DNA of 60,000 nt from assembly GCA_903813345.2 (NCBI GenBank), contig CAIIXF020000012.1, positions 23,388,184 through 23,448,183 of the forward strand, in the 5' to 3' direction. Positions 1 to 12,579 of this stretch are shown here, piece after piece. The position numbers and the translations under genes are program-made. Below the pieces are notes generated by a model. That model was not told where the DNA came from. It ran no database searches and was given only the letters and a program-made list of their open reading frames with translations. Positions within the stretch are counted from its first letter, which is position 1. Each line of letters starts with the position of its first letter. Source of the stretch: Owenia fusiformis. Lineage: Eukaryota; Annelida; Polychaeta; Sabellida; Oweniidae.

Positions 1-560
1 CTCGCGGAGGTTGTTGATTGGGAGGTTGTGTATCTGATGATTAACATAATACCACATATTTTCGATAAGTGCTTGATCTGCGGAATATGGTGGCCATCTC
101 ATTTTGTTAACGCTGCTTTGAAAGAACCACTCTTCCCCTGATTCGCAGTATGAACAGGATCGTTGTCCTGTTGAATGGATGGTAGAGGGTCATTCTGCAA
201 GATATCTTTACATACCTCTCCCATGATGACTCCAGGGACCATAACTAGCTCCCCATAACCGACGCACCCCAAAAACATGAGACCACCACGCCTTACAGTT
301 CGTCTCATGCTGAGTCACTTTGGGTTGTATTTCTCAGCGTTTGTGCGCCACATAACGGTCCTGCCATCGTTTTATCTTACATTGTATCTAGTCTCGTCCG
401 AAAAGATTACCTATGACAAATGAGTATTAACATCCAAAAGCCGGATAACAGTTTTGCATTCCAATCGTCATTGTCGTATGAGGGGAGAAGTAATCCCGGG
501 AAGTAATAGGCTTCTGCTTGGCTACATGTATATGACCATACAGATCTCTGTCATGTAACT
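1..560 (-). pseudogene. Decayed Tc1/mariner-type transposase, cut by window edge
   Basis: The minus strand, read from about 560 down to 1, gives broken pieces of a Tc1-like DDE transposase. An SDET-like segment lies near 400. A stretch from 308 to 99 contains GGLMFLGCVGYGELV and QQDNDPVHTAN, which resemble the region around the second catalytic Asp. After a frame change, WPPYSADQALIENMW appears near 60-95, with the third acidic residue. Frames change at least twice and there are stop codons, so it cannot encode an active enzyme. The C-terminus and one inverted repeat would lie left of base 1. The family call rests on motif order; I cannot name the subfamily. Confidence 0.75.
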
Positions 561-779
561 CGAAATAATAGAAACATTTTATTGGGCATATTTAACAAAA
601 CCAGCAGTGAAGGCAATAGTTCGTAATAATTGTGTAAAATTGATGAATATTTACGAGAAGTTCGTCAAAAACAAAGTATAAAAAATGGGAGGTGACAATA
701 ATTACACCTTCTCCTAGTAGAGTAGCTTGCACGTATGTTAAAGTTCATCTGCAAGAAAGTTTTCAGTCTTGGGACTGTT

Positions 780-1010
780 GGACTGTTGTCTTACATTCTA
801 GCCGGGTACAAAGGCGCGGTCTTTTCTCAACGTATAAATGTCAGGCCTTCCAGAGCGGGGTCGGTCCCTGTTTGACCCTGTATTTCGGAATCATATGGTT
901 TTTGGTGTTTTGCCCTTGCAGCGGTTCAGTATTAGACAAATATATCGCAACGACCAACCCTCATTACCACCTTGCCGGGCCAGTTCTAGGGGTTTTAGTG
1001 CTAGTTTAGA
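780..1010 (-). pseudogene. Possible N-terminal remnant of the same transposase
   Basis: On the minus strand, codons resembling the RYI...NR linker of Tc1 transposases (LRYICLILNR) are followed by text similar to the segment joining the two helix-turn-helix motifs. Order and strand agree with the remnant at 1-560. The similarity is weak. Between the two pieces (561-779) I see nothing identifiable. The plus-strand open frame here is probably incidental. Confidence 0.3.
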
Positions 1011-1132
1011 AGGCATTCATTTTACTTTATTATATACCTCAAATGTATTCTAGATGCTCATTGGCTTATTCATGGTCACATGACATGGAATAGATGAACT
1101 AATTCCCTGGAAAGTCCTAAATCCCTGCTTTC

Positions 1133-1200
1133 AGGTAAGATGAATTGTACTAATCACCAGTTAGGTCATGTGACCAGTCAATAGTACATTTTATCTTCCC
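1133..1200. mobile_element. Short palindromic MITE, copy 1
   Basis: This is a foldback of about 68 bp. GGTAAGATGAATTGTACT on the left pairs imperfectly with AGTACATTTTATCTTCCC on the right. It belongs to the same family as the 71-bp element at 30187-30257, which has a target duplication. No clean duplication is seen here. Confidence 0.5.
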
Positions 1201-1323
1201 CCAAATCTGAGATTATAGGAGTTGAAAGGTAAAATGCCTTTAAATGCCAATAAGAACCTGTGAACATTTGATATTGAAATGAAAAGACTTCTCATTTTGT
1301 TTTGTTATCAGATATATAATAAA

Positions 1324-1496
1324 ACAAATAATGACTGCCACATTTTCGGGAAATAGTGTAAAAAATTTCCTCTCGGGAATATCCTGTCCACTGACTTGTT
1401 CCCTCGGCCTGTAGCCTCGGGAACATGTCAGTGGACAGGATATTCCCTTGAGGAAAATATTTTGCACTATTTCCCTCAATGGCAGTCACTATTTGT
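1324..1496. repeat. Long hairpin, about 82-bp arms
   Basis: The arms 1324-1407 and 1415-1496 are reverse complements with few mismatches and a loop of about 7 bases. The inner arm contains ATATCCTGTCCACTGAC and its complement. The outer arm contains ATGACTGCC and GGCAGTCA. This is probably a foldback transposon. There are no flanking target repeats that I can define. Confidence 0.8.
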
Positions 1497-1546
1497 ACAA
1501 TATCGACCTGAGAAATGTGTGACGTCATAGTGGTGGTACATATGGA

Positions 1547-1572
1547 CCGGTCTAGAATATATTCTGGACCGG
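1547..1572. repeat. 26-bp near-perfect palindrome
   Basis: CCGGTCTAGAATA is followed directly by TATTCTGGACCGG, with one mismatch in the 13-base arms. It lies just after a TGACGTCA-like site (1520-1527). Function unknown. Confidence 0.5.
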
Positions 1573-2239
1573 CAATTTTTCCCCGGGAAATTAGATATCG
1601 TTCAGTGCGGCCTCTCGGTCCAATATTTCACTATATTGCCCTTAGAAATGACGTTATTGTACTATCATTTGTGGAGAGCAATAACGGCTACCCGTTCTTC
1701 ACGTGTAAGTTGGCGTGCAGACCCCATGAGAAGTGAGCGAAATGTCAATGCTTGTTTCATGAATCACAGGTGTATCAAAAGAGATTCAAATAACATAACT
1801 CAGCAAGTCGGTATTCTATTTATTTTATTCTATTCATAGCGAAGGAAATAAACCAAACGACTGCAGTAATGCATTCAATAATTGTAAGTTATAAAGATTA
1901 CTTTATATACCACACACCCATCTTAACGAAAATCTCATTAAAAATTGTTTTTGGAAACATTTCTGATTTGATTCTTGAGCAGTGCGGAAATTGTTTGATA
2001 AAACATGTTTACAAAGGTTGCCAAACTTATGGAGGGGAGTGTAAATATTCATCATTTTTAGTGGTTCATTCTTCATATCACCCTTATGTATCTAATAGTT
2101 ATGTATTTTATAACATTGGGTCTATGGGGAATCTCCCCAAACTACAGGTCACATGTTCAAAAAAAAACTTTCAAATTTGATAAACAATATTTGAAACCAT
2201 ATTTCTAAATGTAATGTACTTTGACATTTATGGTACACT
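1573..2239. other. Intergenic, nothing identified
   Basis: No coding or RNA gene is supported here. Short open frames lack family resemblance and have AT-rich random composition. Confidence 0.5.
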
Positions 2240-2497
2240 AATTCTGTTAGTTCTCCCCATACATGGTAGTCGCAGACGTTGGGTGATCGGGTGATCTGGG
2301 GAGGCAGTGATTAAGGGGGAATGAATCTGGGCACATTTTCTTTGAAACATTTGACACTCTTGTGGGATCTATTGCTTAGAGCCCCATCTTGTTGTAAAAT
2401 GTAATGATTCCAAAGTAAGCTCATATCAGAATGGTTCAAAAACATCATCCGATATCAACGTCTGCGACAACCACATATTGAGAGAACTAACAGAATT
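2240..2497. mobile_element. MITE with about 42-bp inverted ends
   Basis: The left end (AATTCTGTTAGTTCTC, then a CGCAGACGTTG motif) is mirrored at the right (CAACGTCTGCG, then GAGAACTAACAGAATT). Total length is about 258 bp with no coding capacity. The target duplication could not be defined. Confidence 0.75.
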
Positions 2498-2576
2498 GGT
2501 TTATCATGAATCCCTTACATCTACTCAGTCCCTTTCTAAGGATAGAATTGTTGAGAAGTGAAATTCATAGTCTCAA

Positions 2577-2884
2577 CAGCATATCAATGATGCTATTGAC
2601 CAGTTTATGCCAAAATTGAGGGCTACAATTGATCAAAATGGTGGAAAGTTGAGAATAAAACTTGTTTTTTGCAAGTTTTGGAAAACACGGTTTGAAACGA
2701 AATGGCGTCATTTACATTATGGACGCTGGTTGACAGACATTATGATAAATTTGAACTTATGATATACCAAACTAAAGATGACTAAATCCCCTATCCATTG
2801 GTATATCATATGACACGTTTTCATCAAGAAAATCAATATTTATTTTTGAAATACGAGTGTCCAATTTTTTTGGACCACCCTGTA
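2577..2884 (+). pseudogene. 3' end of a mariner-type element
   Basis: Codons from 2577 read QHINDAIDQFMPKLRATIDQ and then GGK. This resembles the C-terminal AIDQW.kRL.a.i...GG signature of Tc1/mariner transposases. A stop lies just upstream in the same frame. At 2866-2884 the sequence ends in TTTGGACCACCCTGTA, a mariner-like inverted repeat (TACAGGGTGG... on the other strand). The rest of the element is absent or unrecognisable. Confidence 0.5.
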
Positions 2885-3705
2885 GATCTCAAATATAACA
2901 TCACTTTGATATTTAATGACGTAAATCAAGATTATTTCTACTCGCATCTGGTCTATTATTACAATTAAACCTCTACTAGTTTACAATACGTCAATACACT
3001 GAAATTTCCACTATGACAAGTAAATGGCAAAATGAGATCATGACCTTGAGATTCATAGAAAAGCCATTTCCAAATATCTGATAAAATTATATGGTATACT
3101 GAGCCTTTCATGCATCTTGCATTTGGTCTCCGTGGAAGTGTTGTGTTGTCAATGACTTGGCCCAAAGCATTGGTCCTTATGTTAACATAAGGGTACAGCT
3201 TGTGATTCAGTTGTCTTCATATTTGCCAGTACATGCATCACCTCATAGGCAGTTGGACTGTCACTGGCACCTCCTAGGCTGAGTCTAAGACATGGTCATC
3301 ATCCCTGTTTTAAGAAGAAATAATGAACAATATATTATTTCTTTCATTTATATTAGACATCAGAAAAAGAAATAATTATCTCCAACAAAATAACGTTTCG
3401 GTTCCAAGCATAATTTTATCATGGACTTTCAACTAGATCGAATACCCAAGATTTTACTTATTAACAAATATCAAAGAAAACTTAAAATATTAACAGGAAT
3501 CTGTTTTCTCGGCTCTCTTTAATTTGGTTTCAGATGAAATTGTTAAGATGAAAATTCCAAAAGAATGACCATGCATTTAACATTAAAAAATAAATAAACA
3601 TACATATATACAATTTTTGGTACCTATACATTTCAGATTTAGTATCTGGAGCACATTCTGGTATGCCAGAGCCCCTCTTATCGTTCACTTTGGAAGGATG
3701 AAGAC
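2885..3705. other. Intergenic, nothing identified
   Basis: AT-rich sequence with low-complexity TA/CA runs near 3590-3610. No gene or repeat structure is supported. Confidence 0.4.
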
Positions 3706-3710
3706 AAAGG

Positions 3711-3957
3711 CACTGGGGATGAACTGGAAACGAGGGAGGTTTTGCCTCGTATCAAAATGGCGGCGCGTGAAAAAATTTCATTCGGTAAGATTTTTGTTTT
3801 TTACAATTTTCGTGCTTTTATCCTTCAAATTAAAACTTAATATTTGGCAAGTAAATAGTTCATAAGTTCCGGTTTTATAATATGATTACAAATTAGAAAT
3901 CAATACTGGCATTGCTGAGATATTTACATATCAATTCTCTCACTTAGGAAACGAGGC
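3711..3957 (+). repeat. Left terminal inverted repeat of the 8.9-kb element
   Basis: This repeat contains CTCGTATCAAAATGGCGGCG and a GAAACGAGGG motif facing its own inverted GCCTCGT. The matching right arm is 12333-12579 on the other strand. Confidence 0.85.
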
Positions 3958-4160
3958 GTGTTTCTCAAGGAAACGAGGCAGCTATATAGCATTCTTAAGA
4001 ATGAAACGAGGCAACCATATTTAATTAAAAAAGTTTTGTTTTTATTACAGAACGGGGCCTACAAAAAGAAGCGTCTCTGTTCAAATGCTATTTCTGTAAC
4101 ACAGGAAACGACAACTTTGCTGATATTGTATTCCATATGATGCAACAGCATGATGGTAAT

Positions 4161-7100
4161 CAGCCGGGCAGCAAGGCCCCTCAAGTCCATTGTTAGCATT
4201 AAAATCCGTGACGTCACGATATATTAATCCGCTGACGTTCAACAAAAATTTTCTTCGTCAGAAATTTCTGAGATCTCTCATTTCGAAAATTGAATTGGTT
4301 GTAACGCGCAAAATGTATGATCATAATTCCTGAAATTACACAGAATCGTTGAGCTTAAGATACCTGATCTACGCTGCTAATATTGAAACAATCACGCACA
4401 TCTGTCGTGGCGAACAGAAGTTTGTCAGATTTTCAACTTTTTGTTGAAAACACCGTTTCAAGTCGCAATTACTAAGCAAAAACGTAAAATACACTATTGA
4501 TTACTACCCTCGACGGAGCATATATATCTCTTCATCTGTCCCTTATATAAAATAACTCATTCGATGAAATATAAGTTGAGAAAACAGACATGATCAAGTG
4601 GTTAAAAACGATTCCAAACCTACCGCCATTAAAACTCTGAACTCAGTTTGACCTTTGTATGTTTTGACCGGACGGCATGACATCTATAGACATGATAGAT
4701 GAATGTACATAAAATGTTGTTATAGTTTATCACTGCCTAGGTCATTTTGACATGTGGCTGACAAAGGCACTCACTGTACATTTAAAGTAGTGGGGTGCAA
4801 TATTATATTTGAGGGGTCAGTCTCAAAATCACCTTTTTATTAAAGGCCACCTAATAGGAATTTTATGTTGTTGTTACGGGTCTAGGGCACTCTCCTTTAT
4901 GATTTCCCCAAGAACAAAATGAATCATGTTAGGTGTAACATAAAGAATACAATGTCACATAATACTTTGGAAAATATTTAAGCATTTGGACCCACATGGG
5001 CTGAGGTTGAGGTAATTAAGTTCAGGAAAGGGTGTATTGACTTGACATTGGATGTGCTCCATTGGCTTAACATGTGGATACCATCAGATTCCAATGGAGA
5101 TTCCAATGGTGGCCATTGGTTTCTATTGATTTTCACAAAAATACCTAAAATACACTATGACCTGAATTGATTGCAAATTAAATAATTTGACAATATGACA
5201 CAAAAGGTATATCACATCAGATGTCCAAATAATTAATGGAGTTTGCAATCGATTAACGTCACACTTCAAATTAAAAGTTTATACATTTTTCATCATTTTT
5301 TCCTACAAAATGGCTATAGAAAAATGTTTCAAAAGCAACTTATTACACTTATGAAACGCCATACAACTTTGTAAATCCAAAGATTTTACTGTTATGTTTC
5401 ATTAATTAATAACATATTTGGATAAGATGTAGGGATGTGTACTATGCAAATGGATTTTGACAGACACAAAAATACTTCCTGGTTTGGAATCTTTACCTCT
5501 ACACTTACTCATGGGGAGATCATAATGGAGAATGCACTGCTTCCTTTCAGTGAGAGCACCTGGGTGCTGTATTATAGACACTTTTGCATTTTGGATTGGT
5601 ATATTTTATCTCAATTCCTGATTAAATTTCACTTATCATTTCATCTCCACTAAGAAAAATTATATTACAAAAATAGGAAATGGAAATTCTATGCAGTATG
5701 CTATTGCAATATAGCCGGTAGATTTTTTTTTTAAAACTGAACATTATTTTCCATGCCTGTTTACAAGATTTCATTTTAATCTCTAGATTATTCCAAATTA
5801 AATTGTCAATGTAATTTATTTTTTTATTTAACACACTAGTAAGTTATAAGTTAACAGGTGTTTAATACAATGTATTAGCTCCTGCACATCCATAGACCAT
5901 GTTTGGTCCTTTGTCTATGCAGCTAGCTACATATTCTTTGGTTTAGTTAAACATGAAAATTGTAACTTGTTAATTTAGAAAAAACAGAGAACTATTGGTA
6001 TTCATGACATGCTGCCGGCTGATGGCTAATAAGAATCAAGTACAGTAGGGCAAGTTATTTTAAACAATCATATCTTTCAACATGAGTGAGTACTTTATGA
6101 CCATAAATACAGTGGTTTCCATGTTTTCTTTTATTAAACAATAAGTTTTCTGTCAAGTAAAGTCCCCATGTTATTAAAAATACCAATCAACTCTCTGAAA
6201 AATTATGGATTACCACCCCACCCTCTCACTTTTTTTTAAAGTGTTAGGCTTATTTTCTAATAATTATCAAAATTAAATTTTCTAAAGGATAGGTATTGAT
6301 ATGGTGAAATGAATTCAACAATGTTTTTTTCTTAAACCATTTACCGAAAACATTCTGTAAAAATGTTAACTTCATTTCATTCCTAACATATGATACCAAG
6401 AACAAAAGAAGTGTCTATGTGTTTTCCAAAACAATATAGAGAAAAGTATATACATACATATTTTTCAAATTATAATGTTACCATCCAAAATATGACCATT
6501 AAATTGATGATGCGTAATATTTTCAGAATTTTTTGATGACTGGTTTAAGAGAAATTTGTTCAAAAAGTTCACCATATCTTCTGAAAGGGGGATGGAAATT
6601 GAAATGTGAGTAAGTTAAAAACCACATATTCAATGTTTTTTTCCCACAAGGAAAACTCATTCTATCCATTGTTTTTTCAGCATAATTCTGGTCATCAAAA
6701 ATCTTCAAAACTAGACTTTCAATACCATTCTACAGTGTACATATGAAGAGGTTTAGATTAATCTTTCATGCAATTTAAATAAAAAACGAAGATGCTCTTT
6801 GTGAGCAAATAGCTTCAATATTTTGAAAGAAATGTTGACATGGGGTTGCTATTCATAAATTTTTGAATTGTTCAATTGATATTTTTATTATCCTTGAGAA
6901 TTTTCTTGGAAGATAACATATTGTGTTAATGAGAAAAGTCATATCTAAATTGTGAAAGTACTCATAAGAATATGATTGTCTAAAATCACTTGCCATACTA
7001 TACCTGGTCCTTTAACTATCTTATGCCCAACTAATTTAAATATAATGGCGATTGCCAATATTCTATTCATATTTCAATGATCTATTCATGTTTCAATGAG

Positions 7101-9883
7101 TTTACCATAAACATTTAGTGGATTACTCTATCTGCCAGTAATTGAATTTAGTCACTCCTTTCTGATTAATTGACTTGAGAGACATCAGACTTTACAGTTT
7201 ATGCCTTGACACTTTTAACAAAGAACAGTGTTAGTGTTTTTGGTCAACGAAAGACTCCCCAAATTCTTGCTAAGTTGAATTTAAATGTATATTCCACCTT
7301 CAGTGTCCCCTCTCAACATTAATTGTTTCTCAATACATCTGGATATTTGTTGTCAATGATACTATTTACAGCTTCATTTTTCCAAAACTTATAACAGTAT
7401 CCAGAATATTCTGATGCACCAATAATCAGCACAGGGTGTCTAGATTTGTATATTATGTGGATACATAATCCTATTTTCCTAGGTCAATTATAAATTAATC
7501 ATTGTTGCTCTGCATTCCTCGAAATATGTCTCTCTTGATTGGGTCCAGTCAGCAAGTACCCCATTGGCCTGGAAATATATAGAAGAAAAATTTTATATCT
7601 ACATTTTGACTACTAGGCTATTTGAAATTATAAAAGCAGAATAACATTGTCATCCTTAAACTATTTAATTGCACATTTTTCAATCAACAAAGTTGAAACA
7701 TACTAATCTAGTACATGTAATGTACTATGAGGAATTGAATATAAGGTTAAATTATAATATAACCAAATGGTAATTTGACAAGTATGATATTATACAAATA
7801 TTTCGTACGGTTTAATTTAAGAATACTTGTTCATCTTTCAATGATTCTAGCAAAGTGTTTTACCCAAAGCCTAAAGGGTCAGTGGAATACACTTTGCAGA
7901 ATCATTGAAAGTGCAAAAAGTATCACTGATATTTATATAAGACGATAAACTGACAATGACATGACTTTTCATAGGCACATTGTCAACAATGATCTGAATT
8001 TTACTGTCATTCAGCCTTCAGGCCCTAGCTATGTCATACATTTAGTGTGCTACAGAAATCGCTAGAGGAATCTTGATCGCTTATACACAAATATTATTAC
8101 CTGAATGTTGTACATTCTTGCTAATCCCAAAACCGATATCCAGCAGACAGACTGAGACACTAACTCCCAACTTCTTGGACAGATATTAAGATGAAATACA
8201 ATGCAGCACACAGCAATTTGACTGACAGATGTCCCAGAGCTCCATATTGTATAGAGATTCTTGTACTCAATCCTATGAGTAAGGACAGCAAAAAGATTAT
8301 AGCATCATGTCCCCTTATCCTCAGTGGTCCATCCCAGCAGTTCGTCACCGTGTGAACTCACTGCATGGTCGTTCAGATAAAATGTGGTCTGTGTGTGATG
8401 GTCCTGGAATCGAGATACACAACAGTAGAGCACACAAACATGGACGTTACATCATTGCTGTACATGACTGCATAAATAATGTACTTCGAAGCGATACTGT
8501 ACATATTTTTAGTATTCATCTATGTAAGCTCAAAAGAGGCTGTAGCCAGATCTTGGGTACATTAATGTTCAAATCACTCTAGCTGTTTAGTGCCTATAAA
8601 CTTAGACTGACTTCCCTTCATCATATTGAAGTCTAGTGGAATTCTTATAATATTCGAGTCTTTCATTTCTAGTTGGAGATACATGTACAGTGCCTTATTT
8701 CTGAAATTCTAATGCGTACGATATGATAAGGACCTGCACAACGGTTAGACCTCATTTAGAAAAATCAGGATCAAATTCACAAAATCCAAAATCAAATTCT
8801 TGAAAAAAAATTATCGTAGCGTAAGAATGAAATTATACATACCTTTTCGTGATAATTAGTTGACATCTTATATAAATGTATGACACCTCCTAACAAGGAA
8901 AGATCATAACTTAACCTAATTGAGCCATATTATCGCATAATATCACAGAAAAGACTGTACGTTTCAGCAATATTTCAGTGACCTTGAACTGTGCAAATAA
9001 AGATGGCGCCGTATATAATTGATTGGGGACCTGTCATTTTACACCTATCTTCATGATTGAAATTCCCCAATTTTTCTTGCGTTTTTCAATTAATTATTGA
9101 GACAGCAATAACATTTGGAATCAGCACTATAAAAAAACACTTATTTGAGAAAATGAAATTATCGTTATCATAAAACGGCCCAGACTTATTTTTGGCTCAA
9201 AAATTATTTAGTTTTTCTACAGCGCAAATAATCATCGTCTGCAGTAAAACATGGATAAAAGTGAGTAGCTTTAATACCTAACATTAGAAATTTCAGCAAA
9301 GATGCATTTGAATGTATGTTTTTAAAATAAATTGCTTTCTTAGACTTTCTGTAAGTTTCTGGTAGAGTTTAAAACCTTTATTTCTACTCATGTCAAAATA
9401 AAAAATGAAATTGTATGAATTGCGAACCCCAATTTCAAAGTCAGATCTTGCCAACTCATATTGTGATTTTGATTAGGCCACATGGTGGAAAAGAACCGGC
9501 GTCATTAGGGCTATCACATATCTGAATATGATAAAATATAACAAACGTTATCATCAAACGGCCCAGCAAAGTTTGCGATTCAAGCGTAATTTTGGTTAAA
9601 AAATATATCGTATTGGGTCCATATGGAAATACGTCACAGAAACTCCCATGAATAAGATATTCGTTCAAAAGTACATCAGACCGACGCATGAGACTACACT
9701 CTCACATAATATTGCATTAATATACATTTAGAAAGTTTCCTAATATCCTTAAACTTAGTTTGAAACAGGCTGTCACTTTTACAGAAATCCAATCAACGAT
9801 CTATTTTCTCTCCGCGGAAGAATACCTCATTTTAATGCCAAACAACGTAGACAATTGAAACTAGGGGCCTTGCTGCCCGGCTG
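4161..9883. mobile_element. Possible 5.7-kb element nested in the 8.9-kb element
   Basis: CAGCCGGGCAGCAAGGCCCC at 4161 is matched in reverse complement at the end of 9883, giving inverted ends of about 21 bp, with a weaker shared GCATTAAAAT further in. AAT flanks both sides (4158-4160 and 9884-9886), a possible 3-bp target duplication. The interior is AT-rich, with no recognisable transposase or captured gene. A repeated TTATCAT(A/C)AAACGGCCCAG lies at about 9165 and 9548. The ends could instead be subterminal parts of the outer element. Confidence 0.5.
7823..7923 (+). other. Pre-miRNA-like hairpin candidate
   Basis: Arm 7835-7861 (starting CTTTCAATGATTCTAGCAAA) pairs with 7886-7911 (ending TTTGCAGAATCATTGAAAG). 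There is one bulged A, one mismatch and a 24-base loop. ATACTT at 7823 and AAGTAT at 7918 extend the lower stem. Size and shape suit a metazoan pre-miRNA, but small foldback transposons look the same. I do not recognise the seed. Confidence 0.3.
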
Positions 9884-10500
9884 AATCTCTCTGTACGGAA
9901 ACGAACGTTAGATGAGAAAACAGGTTCATTTGTATACACGTCTCATCATTTTGGCGTTGCCATTGAACGTGTAAGCGGTACGCATTTGTTCAGTTTTTGA
10001 AAGTTGCTAAAATTGCTAAAGAATTTGCTATTGACGCAAAACGCCAGACGCCGAACTCCAGACGTCAGACGCCGAACATTTCCACATTTCGTTGGACTAT
10101 ATGCAGAATAACAAAATTGATAGTGACATAATAAGGAACATACAGACATTAAAGACTACAAACAGTAAAATCCAATGTACACCAATGAGACAATGCCAGT
10201 GTGCTCCTTGACTCTGCTATTTTTGTAATATAGGCGAGTCATTTAATTATTACCATGGTCATTCGTTTTTTATCGTATCTGGAATTATATTCTATCAAAT
10301 AGAGCCATCTCGAGCAACAACAATGCCCCATTTGAGTACGATTAGTAGGGAGGTTTAACGACACATGTTTTAAAGAGAAGTGTAAAATTGCAATCTTCAG
10401 AGAACTAGTTCTTGTCTTCAACGTCTTTATTTGCATGAATGATTAGAAAGGTATCAGTTAAACTGTTTTAATTGGGTCTTTCTATAAGTCAATCCAGAAC

Positions 10501-11018
10501 GGAACTATTACTTACACCCCAGTCACATTTCCTGCGGCCGCCGTGCGGTCTATCATTTCTGCGGCCAGTTGCTTTTCTACGCTCGCCGCAGAATTTCTGC
10601 GCTCTCATACTTTTGCAGTCACATTTCCCACGGCAGCCGCACGGTGAATTTCAAATTTCTATTGATAAATAATACTTTTTTTCAGTTTATTTACATCAGG
10701 ACAATTTATAAATGTTATTCATAGTGCTAGGATGTAATATCAAATGAAAAGTGATCGTGAAACATTGACAAATAATGATTTAATCTTGTTGAGCCAGTTG
10801 ATTTCTAAGGCGACCTCAGAAATGAACAAAAATTATAACTCCGAGTTATAATTTCTACGCCTTCCCTGCGGCCTGTAAAAATCTGCATTCGCCGCACGGA
10901 GGCCGCAAGGCGAGCGTAGTTTTTCTACGCTCGCCGCAGAAATTCACCGATTTAATTGTTCTGCGGTCGACCTGCGGCCGCCGTGCGACAAATGTGACTG
11001 GGGTGTTTATATAGTTCC
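10501..11018. mobile_element. GC-rich MITE with ACACCCCAGTCACATTT ends
   Basis: The inverted ends of about 29-30 bp share GGAACTAT, a short variable spacer, then ACACCCCAGTCACATTT. The interior is unusually GC-rich for the window, with CTGCGGCCGCCGTGCGG at both sides and TTTTCTACGCTCGCCGCAGA twice. A small perfect palindrome (AAATTATAACTC and GAGTTATAATTT around one C) lies near 10830-10855. It is distantly similar to the element at 40766-40906. Confidence 0.75.
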
Positions 11019-11583
11019 CAGGGGTCATTTCACGTTTACGTTCGCCATTTCTAAAATACGTGTAGCTTAAGCTCCCTGTTAAAATAGCACTTCTTTGAAC
11101 GAGATTTTTCTTATTTGAGAGAACATTTTGACGATATATGCGCTACCATTGATAGCTCGGATAGCTGGCTCGTTAATTGGAATTGACACTCAAAGCAATG
11201 CTATTTAACGTTTTCGAAATATTTAAAAAATAAAACAGTATAACTCCTTAGCATAAATTTTAAGCTGCAGCAAAGAATGAATCGAGTGAAGTGCATTGAC
11301 ATTTTCTGTACTTAAAGATGAACCTTAACAACATGTAGCTTAACTAAATTGGTACAGTTAGACTTTTCTTTGCTGCAACTTTAATCATTCCATACCTTCG
11401 GCTGTATCATCAAGTTCCTTTATCAAACATTCAGATTGTACAGATTATCAGATATACATAGGCCTACATGCTTATCAGACATTCTTTTTAGCTCATCATG
11501 TCATAGCCTAATATGTATAACTACATTTGAAATGTGTACACATGTACCATCATTGTACCTGTATATGATGTGATTACTTTTGC
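11019..11583. other. Interior of the large element, nothing coding
   Basis: There is a weak inverted pair (TTAAGCTGCAGCAAAGAA near 11260, mirrored near 11368). No other feature is seen. Confidence 0.35.
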
Positions 11584-11802
11584 TAGTTCAACAAGTTAAA
11601 CCTAGTCTGGGCCTTATTTCTTATCTGACATATCTTGTATATATTGCAGCGCATGAAATTCTATGCGCGTTTAATTTATAACTGATAGTCAGAATTTGCA
11701 ACAAATAAAAGTATGGCACGGAAGTTAAACCCAATCACGGCAACAATAACATTCAGATTAATAAATGAAAGCCGTGGTATTGGGTTTTAACTTGTTGAAC
11801 TA
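11584..11802. mobile_element. TA-flanked MITE
   Basis: TAGTTCAACAAGTTAAA at the left is mirrored by TTTAACTTGTTGAACTA at the right. TA at both boundaries fits a Tc1/mariner-type target. Length is about 219 bp with no coding capacity. Confidence 0.65.
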
Positions 11803-12332
11803 TGCTTTTGCCTGCATTGGTACAACTTTACCGCGCAAATAGTGTACATGTAACATTTTATGTTATACTGTTGTTATCCGATCCTTTCAAAATGATGTAC
11901 AAGGTATTGGTACTTTATTTGCTTCCATTCGACGCTCGCCAGAACACCCCCCCCACCCAATCAAAAGCTGGCTACACAACCCTGTAATACGCATGGCCCA
12001 CATTTGAATTCAACCACGGAAATTTAGCTTAGATTAGATCAATATTCCTATATAAAATAGACACTCATTTGGTTTATGTCTTGTACGTCGGATTCATCCA
12101 TGTTGTCTTGCTCTGAAAGATAAATGACCAGTGTAGCGCTTTATGAACAATATGGTTATTCTTTTTAACTCTTACATATATAATCATGTATATCGTGTAA
12201 AACGTAATCGGTCGTATGTGACCAGAACGGTGGAAATAAGGTCATTAAATGTAGACACTATCACAGAAAGAATAGTTGCCTCGTTGCAAGTCAAACATTG
12301 CCTCGTTTCATTGTTACAAAACGTAGACAGGT

Positions 12333-12579
12333 GCCTCGTTTCCTAAGTGAGAGAATTGAAATGTAAATATCTCAGCAATGTCTGTATTGATTTCTAATTT
12401 GCAATCATATTATAAAACCGGAACTTATAAACTATTTACTTGCCAAATATTAAGTTTTAATTTGAAGGATAAAAGCACGAAAATTGTAAAAAACAAAAAT
12501 CTTACAGAATGAAATTTTTTCACGCGCCGCCATTTTGATACGAGGCAAAACCTCCCTCGTTTCCAGTTCATCCCCAGTG
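12333..12579 (-). repeat. Right terminal inverted repeat of the 8.9-kb element
   Basis: Reverse complement of 3711-3957, same length, with only a few substitutions (for example near 12506 and 12403). High identity between the arms suggests a fairly recent insertion or homogenisation. Confidence 0.85.

Larger units (their letters stand above)
3711..12579. mobile_element. 8.9-kb inverted-repeat DNA transposon, nested insertions inside
   Basis: The ends are 247-bp inverted repeats (3711-3957 and 12333-12579) that differ at only a handful of positions. The terminus is CACTGGGGATGAACTGG. A 5-bp direct repeat AAAGG flanks both sides (3706-3710 and 12580-12584), as expected of a target duplication. 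Inside each end the motif AAACGAGGC recurs, at 3949, 3971 and 4003 and in mirrored form at 12333, 12299 and about 12276, like transposase-binding repeats. No open frame over about 100 codons is present, so it is probably non-autonomous or broken. CACTG ends with a 5-bp duplication recall Transib and Chapaev/CMC groups, but I cannot assign a superfamily. Confidence 0.8.

Noticed and set aside
692-1053. 105- and 71-codon plus-strand frames
   Set aside because: They overlap the probable antisense transposase remnant and show no protein family features.
4205-4220. CRE (TGACGTCA) near 4210 as a gene promoter
   Set aside because: It lies inside a transposon with no gene downstream, and a single 8-mer is not sufficient evidence.
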